Shown: positions 14,572-28,126 of the stretch, one piece after another
Layout: each line of letters starts with the position of its first letter
Position numbering within the stretch: the first letter of the stretch is position 1
From: Engraulis encrasicolus
Lineage: Eukaryota; Chordata; Actinopteri; Clupeiformes; Engraulidae
DNA length: 64,000 bases
Direction: 5' to 3'
Assembly (NCBI RefSeq): GCF_034702125.1
Contig: NC_085865.1
Coordinates: 25,434,067 to 25,498,066 of the forward strand
The notes under the pieces: model-generated
Seen by the model: the letters and a program-made list of their open reading frames with translations, nothing else
Databases searched by the model: none
What the model was told of the DNA's origin: nothing
Program-made: the position numbers and the translations under genes

Positions 14572-15106
14572 AAATATTTGATTTGATGAGGTAATAAACC
14601 AATGGTTTCAATCGGGTCCTCATTGTATTGCATGTATTGGGTGGGGGCTCTTTTATAGCAGTAGCAATAGCAATAGAATTTGTATAGAACATTATCATCC
14701 ATAACTGTCATTCAAAGTTTTTGAGAAAAAAGAAAGAGAGGAGAGACGAAAAATATTATAGAAAGTATTATGAAGAAGAGTTGATAACTAACTTTGATCA
14801 AAGGCAAATTAAAATAACGCTATTTTTAATATGTATTTAAAACACAATACTGTTGGGGCAATTCAAATTTGAAAAGAAAGTTGACTTCACCATCTGGCAG
14901 CATAACCAACTACATGGGTTAATCTGGCAAAATTGGTGGGTTAAAAGAACCCATAAAATTGCTCTGACCTACCACCACATTATTGGGTCATATTGACTTC
15001 TTAAGCGTACTGATAGTAGTGGCACTACAAACTGAGGTAACACTATTTGACACATCCTACATACAGTAAGGCTGTCAGGTCACCATCATAACAATGACAT
15101 GACATA

Positions 15107-16703
15107 CAGTGAGGAGAATAAGTATTTGATCCCTTGCTGATTTTGTTGGTTTGCCCACTAATAAAGACATGATCATTCTATAATATTAATGATAAAATGT
15201 ATTCTAATATAGAGAGACAGAATATCAAAAAGAAAATCCAGAAAATAACTTTGAAGAATATACTTTAATTGATTTGTATTCCATTGAGGAAAATAAGTAT
15301 TTGACCCCTCTAGTCAAAGAAGACAAAATACTTGGTGGCAAAGCCCTTGTTTTCTCATACAGAGGTCGGATATTTCTTTCAGTTAATGACAATGTTTGTG
15401 GATATATTAGAAATGATTTTTGTCCACTTTTCTTTGCAGATCATCTCTAAATCACTTAAGTTGTATGACTGTAGCTTGCCAAATGGGAGCTTCTGTTCCC
15501 TTCACAGGATTATTATAGGGTTAATGTTTGGAAACTGTCTAGGCCACTTCATGACCTTAATGTGCTTCTGCTTGAGCTACTCCTTCGTTGCTTGGGCTGT
15601 ATGTTATGGATTATTATCATTTTGGGAGGCCAATCCATGACCCACCTTCAGTCTAGTGGTGGTGGGAAAGAGGTTGGCATGCAGCATTGTACGTTTACAT
15701 GCCTCCCTCCATCCATTTCTTGACGATGTGAAGTTGTCCTGTGTCTTGGCCAGACAAACAACCTCAAAACATAATGTTACCACTTTCGTTTATGATGTTG
15801 GAGAAGGTGTTGTTCTTGGGATCATAAGCAGCATTTCTCTTCCTCCAAACACATCGAGTTTTGTTAATGCCAAACAGTTTGATTTTGGTGTCATCTGATT
15901 CCAGCACCTCCCAATCATATCCTAATCCAGTTTGACGTTCATTGGCAAACCTCAGGTGAGCCTGAACAGGTTCCTTCTGAAGCCGGGGTACCATACATGC
16001 ACTGCAGGATTTTAATCCGCTGTGGTATCGAGTGTTTCCAATAGTTTTCTTAGTGATTGAGGTCCCAGCCGCCTTGAGATCATTTCCTAGCTCCTCCCAT
16101 ACAGTTTTAAGGTGCTTTATCTCCTTTTTTCTGATTATTAAATTCCCACAAGGTCAAATCTTGTATAGAACCAGAGACAGGCCTAAGATTGATGATTGAT
16201 AATCATTTTGTATGTCCTAAAATTGGGAAGAAATGCACCAACAGTTTGCTCTTTAATATCCAGGAGCCCATTTCAGCCTTGTTGAGTTCTAAAATATTGT
16301 CCCTGACATCCTTTGACAGCTTTTTGGTCTGTCCCATGTTGGCAAGTTTAGTTTGATTGATTGACTGATTCTATGGACTGATTCTGCAGATTCAATGTGT
16401 CTTTTGTGCAGGTTACTATTAACAGGTGTGTTCAATTCAGATAACAGGTTGATTGGAAGTGCCATTTGATCTGCTGGATCAGAACTCTTAATGGTTGGCA
16501 GGGGATCAAATACTTATTTCCCTCAATTAAATATAAATCAATTATTATATATTCTTTAGAGTTAATTTCTGGATTTTCTTTTTGATATTCTGTCTCTCCA
16601 TATTAGAATACATATTATCATTAACATTAAAGACTGATCATGTCTTTATTAGTGGGCAAACCAACAAAATCAGCAAGGGATCAAATACTTATTCTCCTCA
16701 CTG
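15107..16703 (-). mobile_element. Tc1-like transposon, IR/DR type, decayed
   Basis: The element is flanked by TA on both sides and ends in long inverted repeats of about 145 bp. Each arm holds two copies of an AATAAGTATTTGA motif, an outer one (about 15115 and 16690) and an inner one (about 15291 and 16512). This is the IR/DR arrangement of Sleeping Beauty-like Tc1 elements in fish. The arms have several mismatches and the transposase between them is broken, so this is an old, inactive copy. Confidence 0.92.
15345..16337 (-). pseudogene. Tc1 transposase remnant
   Basis: The frame begins MGQTKKLSKDVRDNI, matching the conserved start of fish Tc1 transposases. Further pieces are recognisable near 15800-15950 (LRFANERQ, then ESDDTKIKLFGINKTRCVWRK, the region around the second catalytic Asp). 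Multiple stops and frame changes separate the pieces. The intact family protein is about 340 residues; no long frame survives here. A cut-and-paste transposase in origin, without function now. Confidence 0.88.
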
Positions 16704-18959
16704 TATGTCAGGAACATTAATGACACATTATTGGTGTTTGTGACTGTTGCCATACGTGTCATTCGGCTTTTGGAATAACATAATACCCAAACAACGTAAA
16801 TTGGACATTCCAGAAACCTTATGACACATTATGATAGGTGATATTAGGCCTAATGTGCCATTACTGTTCCTTACATGCGTTGTGTCATTCTTATGATGGT
16901 TAAATTACACCCAAATGCAGATCACGTCAAATAAAGCGTTACCAAGCAGTATCTGGGGTGGCGGCTGGTACTATAGTAATGTTTACTGTAACCCAACCAG
17001 CTATGGCAGTAAATGGCTTACCAACAATAAGGGCAGCCAAGTGTTAAAGCTGAGATGAAGACACTGCAGTCGCTCACTCCCTGTCATCTGGGCGGCCTCT
17101 CTCTCTCTCTCTCTCTCCCTCCATCTCTCTCCGTCTCTCTCTCTCTGCAAGGACCAGAGAACACACGCATGAGAAACACACAATAAAAAGGCAGCAGCGG
17201 GTGAGACATGCCATTGCTCTGCTATGCCTTGATCTCGGCACACAAAAAGAGCTCCTGCATACACACACACATGCGTGCGCACATACACACACACACACAG
17301 TATGCACACACACATATGCGCACATGCACACGCACACTTGGAGAGTTTCCACTTCTGCCTACACAGCTGAGTGTGTCACACCCGTGAGCTCAGCCAACAA
17401 TTCCCGAAAAAAGTCGTCATCACTTCCAGAGAACCCTGAGCACTTTTATTTTTTTACCCCCACAGCTTTCATTTTTCTTTTGAAGAATTTAGTCTGGCTG
17501 GGATCAGCTAAGCCCCCCTGCAGGTGAGGAAATGTTTTGTAGAGTGATATGATGACCAAAGACAAAGAGAACAGAAAAGAACAATTAGTTTGAACTGCCA
17601 GAGATAGTTCTTCCAGCACATAAACACAAAAATAGATCTATCCTCTTTTCATAACACAAGTTTAAGTTCAACCAAAAAAAAGGGCTGACATCATGTCAAC
17701 TACTGACAAGGCTTAATGATTCAGAAAGCTCAGGAGCTCCGTGGGAAAAGCAAGTCCACAGCAAACAAGGAGGACTTCTCCGGTGTTTTATTCGCAACCC
17801 AAGACAACTCCAGATTTGGGAAGATGGACCTCTCTACATGCTCACACTCTGGATCATTTGACTTTGGACTCAAAATACACCAGAGTTACAGTATATTGTG
17901 AATGAACATGAGTTGTATGTTCCATGTATGTTACAGTATGTATGTTCCAGTGGTACCTGGCAGTGATAAAGTCGGTCATCATCTGCAAAGGGTACCACTT
18001 CAAAGGATCCACGTGTCCCTAATGTTAACTACCAGGCAGTATACAACTTACATATTGGTTAGGTGACTAAGCTTGACTTAGTCAAGCAATACCAAGTTGT
18101 TTCTGTCTTCAGTTGTTGCACATACCAGTATGGGCCAAATGTTGATCCCAGGGATGGTGAACGAATCCTCGTTACCTACATTTGTGTTTAAGTAAGTGTA
18201 GTGGAAGCCGCGTACATCCAACAGGAAAACATCAGCAGGTGCCAAATCAAAACTGGCCCAATTAAAAAAGGGGGAAAGAATCTGCACTGTGCTTGCAAAA
18301 GACTTAATTCATTGGAAGCAACGTTTCGATCATAGATCATCTTCTTCAGGCATCTTACAAAGATTGAACAAGTCAGAATAAATAGAGGAGGCCTGGGCCG
18401 CTCTCAGGAGCTCAGTGAAATCCAACATGGAACTGTCATACGAGGCCACCTGTGCAGCAAATCCAGTCATAAAATCCCCTTGCTCCTGTAAATACTATGT
18501 ATCATTCTAAATGCTTACAATTACTTTTTCACCATGGCTCATAGTTTGTCAACTGTATTGTTTTGGTCTGGTCATATAAAGTATTTTTTCCCACTGATGA
18601 ACATAGTGTTGGCTTTATAAAGAGCACCCTGGATTCTGTCATCATTTCAAGGAGAGATCTGTGTTCCGTTTCACTTCAAATAAATCCCAATGCATCTCTG
18701 CACTTAGACAAGAAGCTCAAGGACACAGTGATGAAGTGTTTATTAAAAAAAAAAAAAAATCAAATTGAAGGGAACAAAATGAGGATACAGCCCTCTAAGC
18801 GCAACATTTATGTTTTGATGTAAACAGAATATAGGTGAATGATTGTGAAAGCAACACTATATTCTGGCAGACGAATATCTTCATCAAAATTACCAATTAG
18901 TTGTTGTTCGGGTCATTTCTTTTTTAAAAATAGTTATGGCCCTACTTCAATAACATGTT
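16704..18959. other. Intergenic; short CT and CA repeats
   Basis: A CT-rich run lies at about 17097-17146 and interrupted CA repeats at about 17258-17336. Near 18325-18350 is an AACGTTTCGATC..CTTCTTCAGG word that recurs in part at about 23430, probably from an old dispersed repeat. No gene is supported. Confidence 0.45.
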
Positions 18960-19105
18960 GTGAATCCTACTTCAGGATTAATATACGTAGAATGTGCAGA
19001 AAAAAGCTGGAAAAAATGGCCCAAGACAGACGAGGGTGGAAGCTCTTCATCAATGGCCTATGTTCCGAAAGGAATGTAAAGGCCTAAATAAGTAAGTAAG
19101 TAATG
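18960..19105 (+). mobile_element. 3' end of a non-LTR retrotransposon
   Basis: A short frame contains CRKKLEKMAQDRRGWKLFIN, like the extreme C-terminus of LINE-encoded ORF2 proteins. It is closed by a stop and followed by an (AAGT)n-like tail at about 19088-19101. The rest of the element is absent, typical of 5' truncation. Confidence 0.65.
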
Positions 19106-20314
19106 TGCAGAAAACAGGGTTGTGACAGTGTGGAAAATATATGGCCATTTTAATAAGAACCCATTAACACAGTGCACTTTTCAACAACATTCATTGTATG
19201 TACCTACAACACAACTGTTACAGTCAAGCTTTCCTGAGTCAAAATATAAATATATACGTAGATATCCTACATTTCTAAAATGTATTAGTTTTACATACTT
19301 TGGGCTGTAGTTACGCACCATACATATGTGATGAATACATGAATTGATCACTTTAAGGAAGCAGTACATATAAAGGAAGTCCCCATATTAAATGGAGAGA
19401 AAATTAATTTAGGCATAGCATATCACCATCAGAGATTTTAAAAAGCGGGGTATGCCCCATGAGTAATAGCAATGCTGATGTTAAAAAACTATTTATGATT
19501 TGAAATAAATATATATTAATGAATACATATTGCTGCCTGATCAAATGGTATTGAACAATGATGCCAAAGGTATGAGACTGTGATGGCTTCTATGCCACAA
19601 CCCGTAAAAAATCTTAGTGCCGTGTGAGCAAAAAACTTGTCAAAAGTCCCACTGAGAAATAAACATTGATATATTAGAGAGAACACAACATAAGTACAAA
19701 AATAACTACTTAATGACAAAGTATTAAAAACACTATTCCACTACATGTGACGTCTGTAATCAAATACCAAGCTATTACAGGCATGCTGCTCGGCCATTCT
19801 TTGTGTGTTCTTAGAGTTTAGCAGAAGATGTTTGACCATTTATTTGTTCTCTTTGAGACTCTTGTTCAGTTGTTGTTAGTACCAAATGTTTGTTATCTGC
19901 AAGGCTACATGCAACGTGTTCAAGCATCAAAACGGTTGATGCTGTTTCGCAGAGTCACACACAGTGGGCTATTGACAGCACATTCAAAAGTAACATTTCA
20001 TAGCATTCTAGCATTTTTTAGCATTCTGCTTCACAGGACTATAACCAAGGTGACACACTGTGCCCAGTACCCTAATAGACCCTCCATCATCCCCCCTCAC
20101 TAAATACGGCTCTCTACCACTGACCGCACAGTTACACATGACATTCGCATGCACCACCTCCCCAGATCTGCACACCATCTTGGACACCTGGAGCTGGAGC
20201 TTCAATCAGGATCTTCCCCTCCATCGCTGCTGACCACAGGAGGGCTGACATCTGTTCACACTCCTTATGGCTGCCTTCCATCCAAACACGATGTGGCGTC
20301 TCAGCCATGATGTA
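19106..20314. other. Downstream flank of the scramblase gene
   Basis: AT-rich sequence without recognised genes. It lies 3' of the minus-strand phospholipid scramblase gene and may contain its 3' untranslated region, but no clear poly(A) signal was identified. Confidence 0.35.
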
Positions 20315-23300
20315 TCAGTTATTAGTTGTCTCGAAGAACATGAAGTCCTGCATAAAGGCCAGAAAAAAACGCACTGAATCATGGGAAATTCTATTAGGAA
20401 ATGTCAAGGGTTTTGGGGTTATACTAAAAATGACAGGTGTTAATTCACCTGAGGCTAACTCCTCAGTTGGCAACATGCAGCATTTCCCACAGACCAAGTA
20501 GCATTGTGAAGTGCTACACGCAAAAAACATTGGGCCAGTACAAGTGTTATACACTGACATGTACAGCATGTGTGGCTGGCTATTGATCAATTTGTGGTGT
20601 TGTATTTTAATTTGGTGGTTCGGCGACACAGAATGGTCTATGTATAGCAGTATCAATAGCAATGAGATTTGTATAACACATTGTATAGCACATTGCAAAT
20701 GTTTCAATTTGTACTGTGCGTATGGTGGTCCCTAACACATAACCTAATACAAATATTTTAACAAAACAAAACAAAAAACATCCATAGCCGTTCTTTCCAA
20801 TATACAGTAGCCTACAGAATGAGTGCAGTTGGGGGTGGAAATGCAGATTAAAAATACATTGCATTTGCAGTGATGGATTTTTGGTTCACAGGACAGGTTG
20901 AGAACGTACGATAAGGAAGCAAGCTCCGATCATGACGGCCTTCATCCTGACGTCCAGGTCCATGGGGAACTGGATGCCAAAGTTATCCGTGTCCGTGAAC
21001 GCCTCTCGCAGGAAGCCTGTCCACTGTTTGCTGATCTTGCCGATCTGGTTGGTCTCGTCCATGGTAAGGATCTGGGATAGAGTGAATGGGTCATACAACC
21101 AAAAGATATTTTGAACAAAATAAACCACAGTTTGTCATTCGGTTGCATAAAACAAATCTCTTTCTAATTGAGATCATTTAGATTCCATACATTGAGGAGT
21201 GTACACATGGAACTGGATGCCAAAGTGAAGATGATGTCATTTTGTTGCATAAATGCAGCACATACAGTGCTGTACAGACAGCACATACCCCTTGGCTATC
21301 AGAAATCTGAACCTGCTGCGACTCACTGTGTGAGTTTTGCATATAGAGTAATGCAGACATCTGTCTGCACTTTACCAACTGTATGCCACTGTATGCCTAC
21401 TTGACCCAACACGCAGCACAAACTACCGGTACGCATTCAAGCCAACTCCCTCCTGGCAGGTCTTCCTAGCCAGGTCGCGTCATCCCAGAGACGCAACAGG
21501 TTCAGCATTGCTTCTAGTCAGGCATCTGCACTTATTGCTCTGTATGTTTCCTAGGCACTTTGTATCTGCAAGTGTTATATGCTATGATTCTATCCCCATT
21601 TGCAGGTCGCTTTGGCTAAAAGCATCTGCCAAATGTAATGTAATGTAGTGTAATGTATGCACTTTAATATCTGAGGGCGCTTTGCATGGCAATCGGTATC
21701 GTCTGATGTCTAGTGAAGGGATTGCCAACAAGGGATATGGTACCACTAGGCATACAACAGCACATTGCAAGGGGGTATGTGGAAAAATATAATAATAATG
21801 AATGTATGGAGTAAAGTCACATTGGGATAGAGGCAGAGATATAGAGCATGAGCGAGGGTTTACTCATGGTATGACAAAAAGTGTATTCTGGTGGTGTACG
21901 GATTGTCCACTGTTCACAGTATGTGCCCCTGTATTTATGGCTCCCTATCATGTTGTTGACTTCCTCCGTATTGTGATGCTTGCAGCATATTATACTTGCA
22001 ACATTTCGATGCACGAGGGTCAAATAACATCCATGTCTACTTGAATCCTTGAATGTTTCAGAGCATAGTAGGGCCTATCATCACCTGTTTTGGCTCATTT
22101 AAGACTTTATAGGTAACAGTAGCTCATGGCACGCATCTAAGGGTCAAGGGTTCACTTGTTGAGCTTGTTGCAGCGCTACCCAACCGTGTAAGCTGCCACC
22201 AGAGACAGACAGCTTCTGCATTATCAAAGCCCTTTGGCGCCATCTGCTGGAGAACTCCCTACCAGTGCATTAGTGCTGCACAGCTTCAGTTCAGCGTAAC
22301 CGTTAGGCCACAGTTACCACTAGTATACAGTATACTCCCTACAGAATAATAATAGCCCTACAGAAAATGCAAATAAAATATAGCAAACTCAAAAATTATG
22401 ATAATAAAGCCCCTGTGCATGAGAAAGAGTTTGAGTAAATAAGTAGGCCTATATTGGCAATGAAGACTACAAAGTTATCCAATCCCATGTGATCAATAAG
22501 ATGTAATATTAATGATTTTTACACGATACAACACCAAAACCTCTGCAAACATTATGTGTGCTCTGTGTGGTTGCAAGTTTGGCCAAAGCCCAGAAACAAA
22601 TAGACTAAGTAATATAATATTAAGGAACATGTGCGGTTATACTGGCACAGCCACATGTGTGCTTTATATTTCTCTGTCCATCCATATTTATCTTAATGTC
22701 AATCATGCTGCTCTATTTCTTAGAAGCAACATCTTAAAGGTTTAGCTTTTCCGCCTTAATACTTTATCAAATATATTTTAGTGCACGTATTGCCCCGACC
22801 ATATACCACACTGCCGTGCTTTGGCTTAATGTAATTTATTTTTGTATGGGTCTTTCGCTCCATTAATAGCCTGTCTTGCCTAAACAGAAATGACATGCTG
22901 TGATAGCCTCCAGACGATTACAATATGAAAGTTTACTTTAGTGGAAGCCACATCCTTGGGGGTAGCAACTGTTTATTATCAGGAACTGTGTGGCCAGCAG
23001 CATATGTGTTAGTGTTTGTTTACATTTCCAATCACAGGAATGTTTGCAATATCCTGGATTTAACAGCTAGAAATGGGACATCATGTTTTTCACAGTTATA
23101 CATTTGCACAAGATGATCATTATATTGGTTTGTATATTAAAGACTACCCTACTTCTAGTCTGCATGTACTATGCTGTAGCCCTAGAATTTCGAGCCATAA
23201 TACACTGAATTTCTTTCATACAATAATTGTCATACAATTAAGAACTATGCTGTTAAAATGGGTTTCGGTAGTTGGGTTGTAAAACGGGGAAGACAATACT

Positions 23301-26300
23301 GTGTCTTCAGAAGAGTAAAAGTTTGCATATCCCACCTCACTGAGGCCAGGTGTTGGACACAGGTGTATCAGACAAAAGAGAGAACTGAAGTCTGCACACT
23401 GCAGCTCAGATTTGTTATTCAAGACATTCAACGTTTCGACCCATCTTCATGATTAAACGTCACAATCAGAGCAGCTGAATAAACCTCACAATCGGTCTTG
23501 AATAAACCTCACTTGAATAAACCTCACAATTGGAGCAGACAATCTACTCTCTCTATTGGAAGACAATACAGTGGCCATGTGGACACTAAATTGGACATAT
23601 GTGGCCTTCATTATGAATGACATAACCACCCCTAACAGGCCCTTGCTATTTCATTTATACGTGTATGTGCTGCCAACAGCGTGCTGACTATAAAAGGCCT
23701 TGAAGTCTTGAACAAGTCAGACTGTCCTTCACAAAGACTGTTAATGCATCTTTGAAAAGTCGGGAAGTCTAAACAGGGTTTTAGAGAACTGTGTTTGTGC
23801 AAATACGCATACTGGTCTATCCACATTAAATAGAAAATGAAACTTGGAATTTGTATCGAGGCATCTGGTGAAAAGTAATAGATGTAGTTGGAGGTAAACA
23901 GGGTTGGAAATTGGCAGTACTGGCAGTGCAGTTGAAGAGTTTATATAAAAGACTGAAGGCTACTCTTTGACTCGCTCCTCTAATCAAAAAGCTGTAAATT
24001 GATGTTGTTCCTAACATGGTGGTGGAACTAATGCTAATAGACAGTGTTATGTAAGGACAACATAGTCAAATAAACCGCAAATAGGGACTTTTCCCCCACA
24101 ACTTGTTGCAGCAACTCTCTTGGGTTTTGTAGAATACAAAGACGAGAGTCCCAAAGCAACAAAAGGTGTTGGCCACAGGAGAAAGGCAAATGTTGTCCTT
24201 CTTTTTAAGCCTTTCCACGACAACACTCCACTAATGTGGTTTTCTGTGTTACTCAAAATCAAATGAAGACATGCAGACACTGACTCTGTTGACATAAACA
24301 GTGGCAAAGTTGTTTATACACTATGAACAGAAAACATGTGTGGAAATAATCCTGTTATACGGCCTGCCAGGTCCAGTTGCTCTTGTTCAAGGGGTTACCA
24401 TGGCACAGTGACAGTTTATGCAGTAGTATAGCATAGTGTAGTGGACAATAGTATGGTAGTGTACAGGGCTCTAAATTACAAGTAACACCAGTCAACCGGC
24501 CAAATTCAGTTTGGCTGGTAGAAAATCCCAATTTACAAGTCACTTTGACCCATTAGTGAGTGTACGTTTTGTTAGTAAGATTAACATCTAGGCCTACTAG
24601 CCATTTTGGCTATTGATGAGAAAAGTTAATTCTGAGCCCTGGTTGTGTAGTGTAGTGTAGTGTAGTGTATTATAGTATAATATAGTATCGTATAATATAG
24701 TATAGTATAGTATAGTATAGTATAGTAGAGTAGAGTAGAGTAGAGTAGAGTATAGTTTAGTATGGTAGTGTCACACAGTATAGTATGGTTGAGCATGGTA
24801 TACTAGTATGAATAAAATGTATTTTATAGTCACGATTCACACGTAAATGTATGCATTTGCAGTTGTACACTAAACATAAGCATAGTGAGATTGTAAATAA
24901 TCCTTAAGGTGCAGATGTTTAAATGTGATGTACAACACGGTGGGACATTTACACAAAATAGTTTAATAAATAGCATAGCAATACTACCGGTATATATGGG
25001 GCAGCTTTTTGGCCTGCAGTGCCAGCTAACGCCACATATTGTCCCAGGGACCGTAGCCATTAACTTGCTCCTAAACAGCTGTAAGTTGCTTTGGGACAAA
25101 CGTGTCAGCAGCAAAATGAAATATACACTACAATATATATTATGTGTAAATTTGACCTCTTACTCACCTCAAAGTCCACATCAGGCAAGCAGCTCCATCC
25201 ACAGAAAGGCCCCTTCAGTTTGAGGACGGGCTGCCGGTGTTCGTTCTGGATGATAAACTTGGGAATGAAAGGATGCCACTGCTGGAGCACGTAGCCTACC
25301 GTGTTCCCCGGCGGAGCCTGCACCTCCAGCTGACACACACAGGGACAATAAAGCGTCTTAGCTATAGACACATTTACACAAATACAGTGTTATTCTTTAA
25401 AGGTGCACTGTGCAGGAAATGGTCAAAAAAGGTACTGCAACTATGCTGCTCATTGAAACTGTGTCGCCTATTGCCAAATTTGACCTTTTCATGAAAGTTT
25501 ACTAAGTAATAAACTAACATTTTGTATTATGGCCCAAGTACAGTCATTTTTGCAGCTAAAAATGGCTATTTCTGGAAATTCAAAATGGCGGACCATGGAG
25601 AAGATCCCCCTTTTCATGTATGAAAAGTGCAATTTTTCCAGTCATAATGAATACTTAGAATTTGATGGTGGTGGTAAATATTCATGAAAAAGGTAACATT
25701 AGTGAATGGGTAGCATGAATTCTGGAAATGAACAACTAAAAATCTCACACAGTGTCCCTTTAAAGGTGCACTGTGTAGGATGGTGGCCAGAGTAGGTATT
25801 GCAACTATGCTGCTCATTGAAACTGTGCTGTCTACTGCCAAATATGATCTTTTCATGAATATTTACTACATGATAAACTAAAAAGAATTGTTGTACACTA
25901 GTATGAACAAAATACAGTACGTTTTGCGGCTACAAATGTCCATTTCTGGAAATTCAAAATAGTGGACAATTGAGATCTCCCTTTTCATGTATGAAAAGTG
26001 CAATTTTCCCAGTCATAATGAATAATTAGAATGTGATGGTGGTGGTAAGTATTCATGAAAAAGGTAACATTTATGAATGGGCAGCATGAATTCTGGAAAT
26101 AAACTACTAAAAAATATTACACAGTGCACCTTTAAAAAACACCGTTAACACACTGTTTTATTCTTTTTTTTAAACTGTTCACACACTAACACACTGTTAA
26201 ACAAACTAGTTCTGCAATCACAGACAGGAATTCCGGACCTCAAACCCAGTGTACCAAAGAGCCATGCTCATTGGCAAGACAGAGCGCGTCTTTAAGACCA

Positions 26301-28126
26301 CCTTTTCCCTCTTTGGGAAATGCACTACTTCTATAGTTGAGGATGCCTCAGTCACAATCCATTTCATTCATGCATCACTGGGGTCCTTCATCACACAACT
26401 GGGCACACTATTGTTGGCCTCAAGGCAAGCCAACCCCCTTATTACACTGCATGTACAGTAGGAAGGGGGGTAAAGTTGCCCCATTGGGAATTGAATCTGG
26501 GCCTCCTGGGGTAAACAGGGACAAAACTAGTGGTACTGGGGCTCTGGCCTGACACCAAAGAGTCAGACTGCATCCACAAACCTAGAGATGGTCAGTCCAC
26601 TATAAAGTAGGTTCACACTGGGTCAGCTCATGACTTGGAATAAATGTTGCTTCATACTGTCTCAGCTCATGACTTGGAATAAATGTTGCTTTTAGAATGT
26701 ACATTTTGAAGGGATCTACTTAAATAGCCCATTGCTGGCATCATGGTCAAAGTTGCATCACGATGCATTGTGTTCATATCACAGAACATGGACAACCTCT
26801 ATTATGTCTTGAGCAATCAGACTAAAAGCCACTTGCTTTCGCCTTTACTCAAGACACATTTATAAGACACCAATAGAATAGATCATTAGGATTATGTGTA
26901 TTTTTTTTAACTGGGGAGGGGGACATCTGCTTGTGCATAGGCCCCAGAATTCAGTGCACACCAAATTCAGTGCACCCACAGGGGCTGTGCTGCACCCCCA
27001 CACACTGGTTATGTATTTGTGTAATAACCACGATGTCGCATGTAATGGAGGTCAAATAGCACAGTGTGGCGTGGAATGTTAGTAAGCCTCCCTCCTGAAG
27101 CTTCATTCAGTATCAGTAACGCTGAGCTATCGGGCTGGTTCTTTAGCCCAGCGGTATCATGCTGTGCCTCCCATACCCGAATGTGTTGACTAGGATGTGG
27201 TGAGTTCGAAACCTGAGGGGGACGGACTACGCAGGAACACCTCTGTTACACTCACCTCCTGCAGACAGCAAGGGAAGAAGCAAGACATACACTTGAGGGG
27301 CCTGGACACGGTGATGATCTCTTGCCCGTAGTTGTCCAGCACTCGGATGACAAAGGAACGCAGAGGCCCACAACACTGCCGACTCAGGCAGTCATTTTCC
27401 TCCACAGCATAGAAGACGTTCTGACCCAGGGAGTTATTGATCTCGTACTTGTTGTTGCTTTCAAAACCCACCAAAGCTGGATATGGAGGAGGAAAAACAC
27501 ATTTCAAAGCAGTGTATTGAATATTAGTGTGATATAATGTGCTACTGATTGTATCTAATATTTCACAATGTGAATTAAAAAATAATTACCCTTGCATGAA
27601 GACCTCTCAACTGTGGTTTTATTCTGTCACACTTGAAATATACTAATAATAATACGGTAATAATAATAACAGGCCTAATAAAAACATATTATATTCAACA
27701 TACAAGAGAGTAAAAAAAGGAACACAATTAAAGGCATTTCACAAGACGTACAAATATTCTAACACCTATAGTAGCCTACATGCAATGTCATCAAGCATAC
27801 TTTTTACTGAACTTTTTCAAAAGCTGAGAAGGGGGATGTACAACTTGTCTTCACATACCTTCTATGAGCTCGACTTTCTGCTTGATCAATACCTGGTCGA
27901 GCTAGTTAGGGTAACAAATACAAATATTAATATCAGGCCACAGTCTAGAGAAGTTCAATTTTGAATTGAATTCATTCATGACACTTCATTCCAAAGCAGT
28001 TAAAAGAAAAGCTCAAATGTCGCCCTCGAGTACCGGTATGTCCATTACCTGTGTCAGATATTCCAGTCCAGGTGGACATCCTGGCATGCCAGGATTGGGA
28101 ACCATGTACATGTTCATATCAGTCAT
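20315..28126 (-). CDS. plscr: Phospholipid scramblase (PLSCR family), six coding exons
   Basis: Minus-strand exons: 28049-28126 (start ATG), 27859-27901, 27256-27476, 25168-25329, 20910-21071, 20315-20347 (TGA). All have GT donors and AG acceptors and the phases join, giving about 232 residues. Family features are [12 protein letters not shown] at the N-terminus, [12 protein letters not shown], a palmitoylation-type Cys cluster [19 protein letters not shown], the [10 protein letters not shown] segment, [12 protein letters not shown] (Ca-binding loop region) and a C-terminal hydrophobic helix around [17 protein letters not shown]. The family mediates Ca-dependent, bidirectional movement of phospholipids at the plasma membrane. 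Unlike human PLSCR1 it lacks a long proline-rich N-terminus; an upstream coding exon cannot be excluded. Which PLSCR paralogue it is cannot be decided here. All splice sites and catalytic-region residues look intact. Confidence 0.95.
21596..21660 (+). repeat. LINE/SINE-type 3' tail with (TAATG)n
   Basis: CGCTTTGGCTAAAAGCATCTGCCAAATG followed by TAATGTAATGTAGTG is the 3' tail shared by many fish LINE/SINE families. It lies in the last intron of the scramblase gene. The body upstream was not recognised. Confidence 0.7.
24464..24641. mobile_element. hAT-type MITE (178 bp)
   Basis: Ends CAGGGCTCTAAATTA and TTAATTCTGAGCCCTG are inverted repeats. They are flanked by GTAGTGTA (24456-24463) and GTTGTGTA (24642-24649), an 8-bp target duplication with one mismatch. 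It lies in a scramblase intron and has no coding capacity. Confidence 0.82.
24645..24775. repeat. Pentanucleotide repeat TAGTG/TATAG/TAGAG
   Basis: Successive blocks of TAGTG, TATAG and TAGAG units lie immediately after the hAT MITE, within a scramblase intron. The change of unit along the array suggests stepwise slippage from a TAGTG seed. Confidence 0.88.
25397..25763. mobile_element. TTAA-flanked MITE, copy 2
   Basis: Same family as 7040-7397 and very similar to it along the whole length. Its ends are TTAAAGGTGCACTGTG and CACAGTGTCCCTTTAA. It lies in the intron between scramblase exons 27256-27476 and 25168-25329. Confidence 0.87.
25760..26135. mobile_element. TTAA-flanked MITE, copy 3, abutting copy 2
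   Basis: A more diverged member of the same family that begins at the TTAA that closes copy 2, so the two share one target tetranucleotide. Ends are TTAAAGGTGCACTGTG and CACAGTGCACCTTTAA. Non-coding. Confidence 0.87.
27125..27245 (+). mobile_element. tRNA-derived SINE head in intron
   Basis: CTTTAGCCCAGCGGTATCAT (A-box region) and GTGAGTTCGAAACC (B box) form a tRNA-like head. It ends within a few bases of the scramblase exon at 27256. No clear tail or target duplication was found, so it is probably truncated. Confidence 0.6.

Noticed and set aside
15332..15640. 102-codon plus-strand frame with a membrane-protein look
   Set aside because: It lies antisense to the Tc1 transposase remnant within the element's inverted repeats.
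22130..22320. Possible minus-strand tRNA-SINE head (GTGGCCTAACGGTTACG)
   Set aside because: Only an A-box-like word is clear; B box, tail and target duplication were not found.
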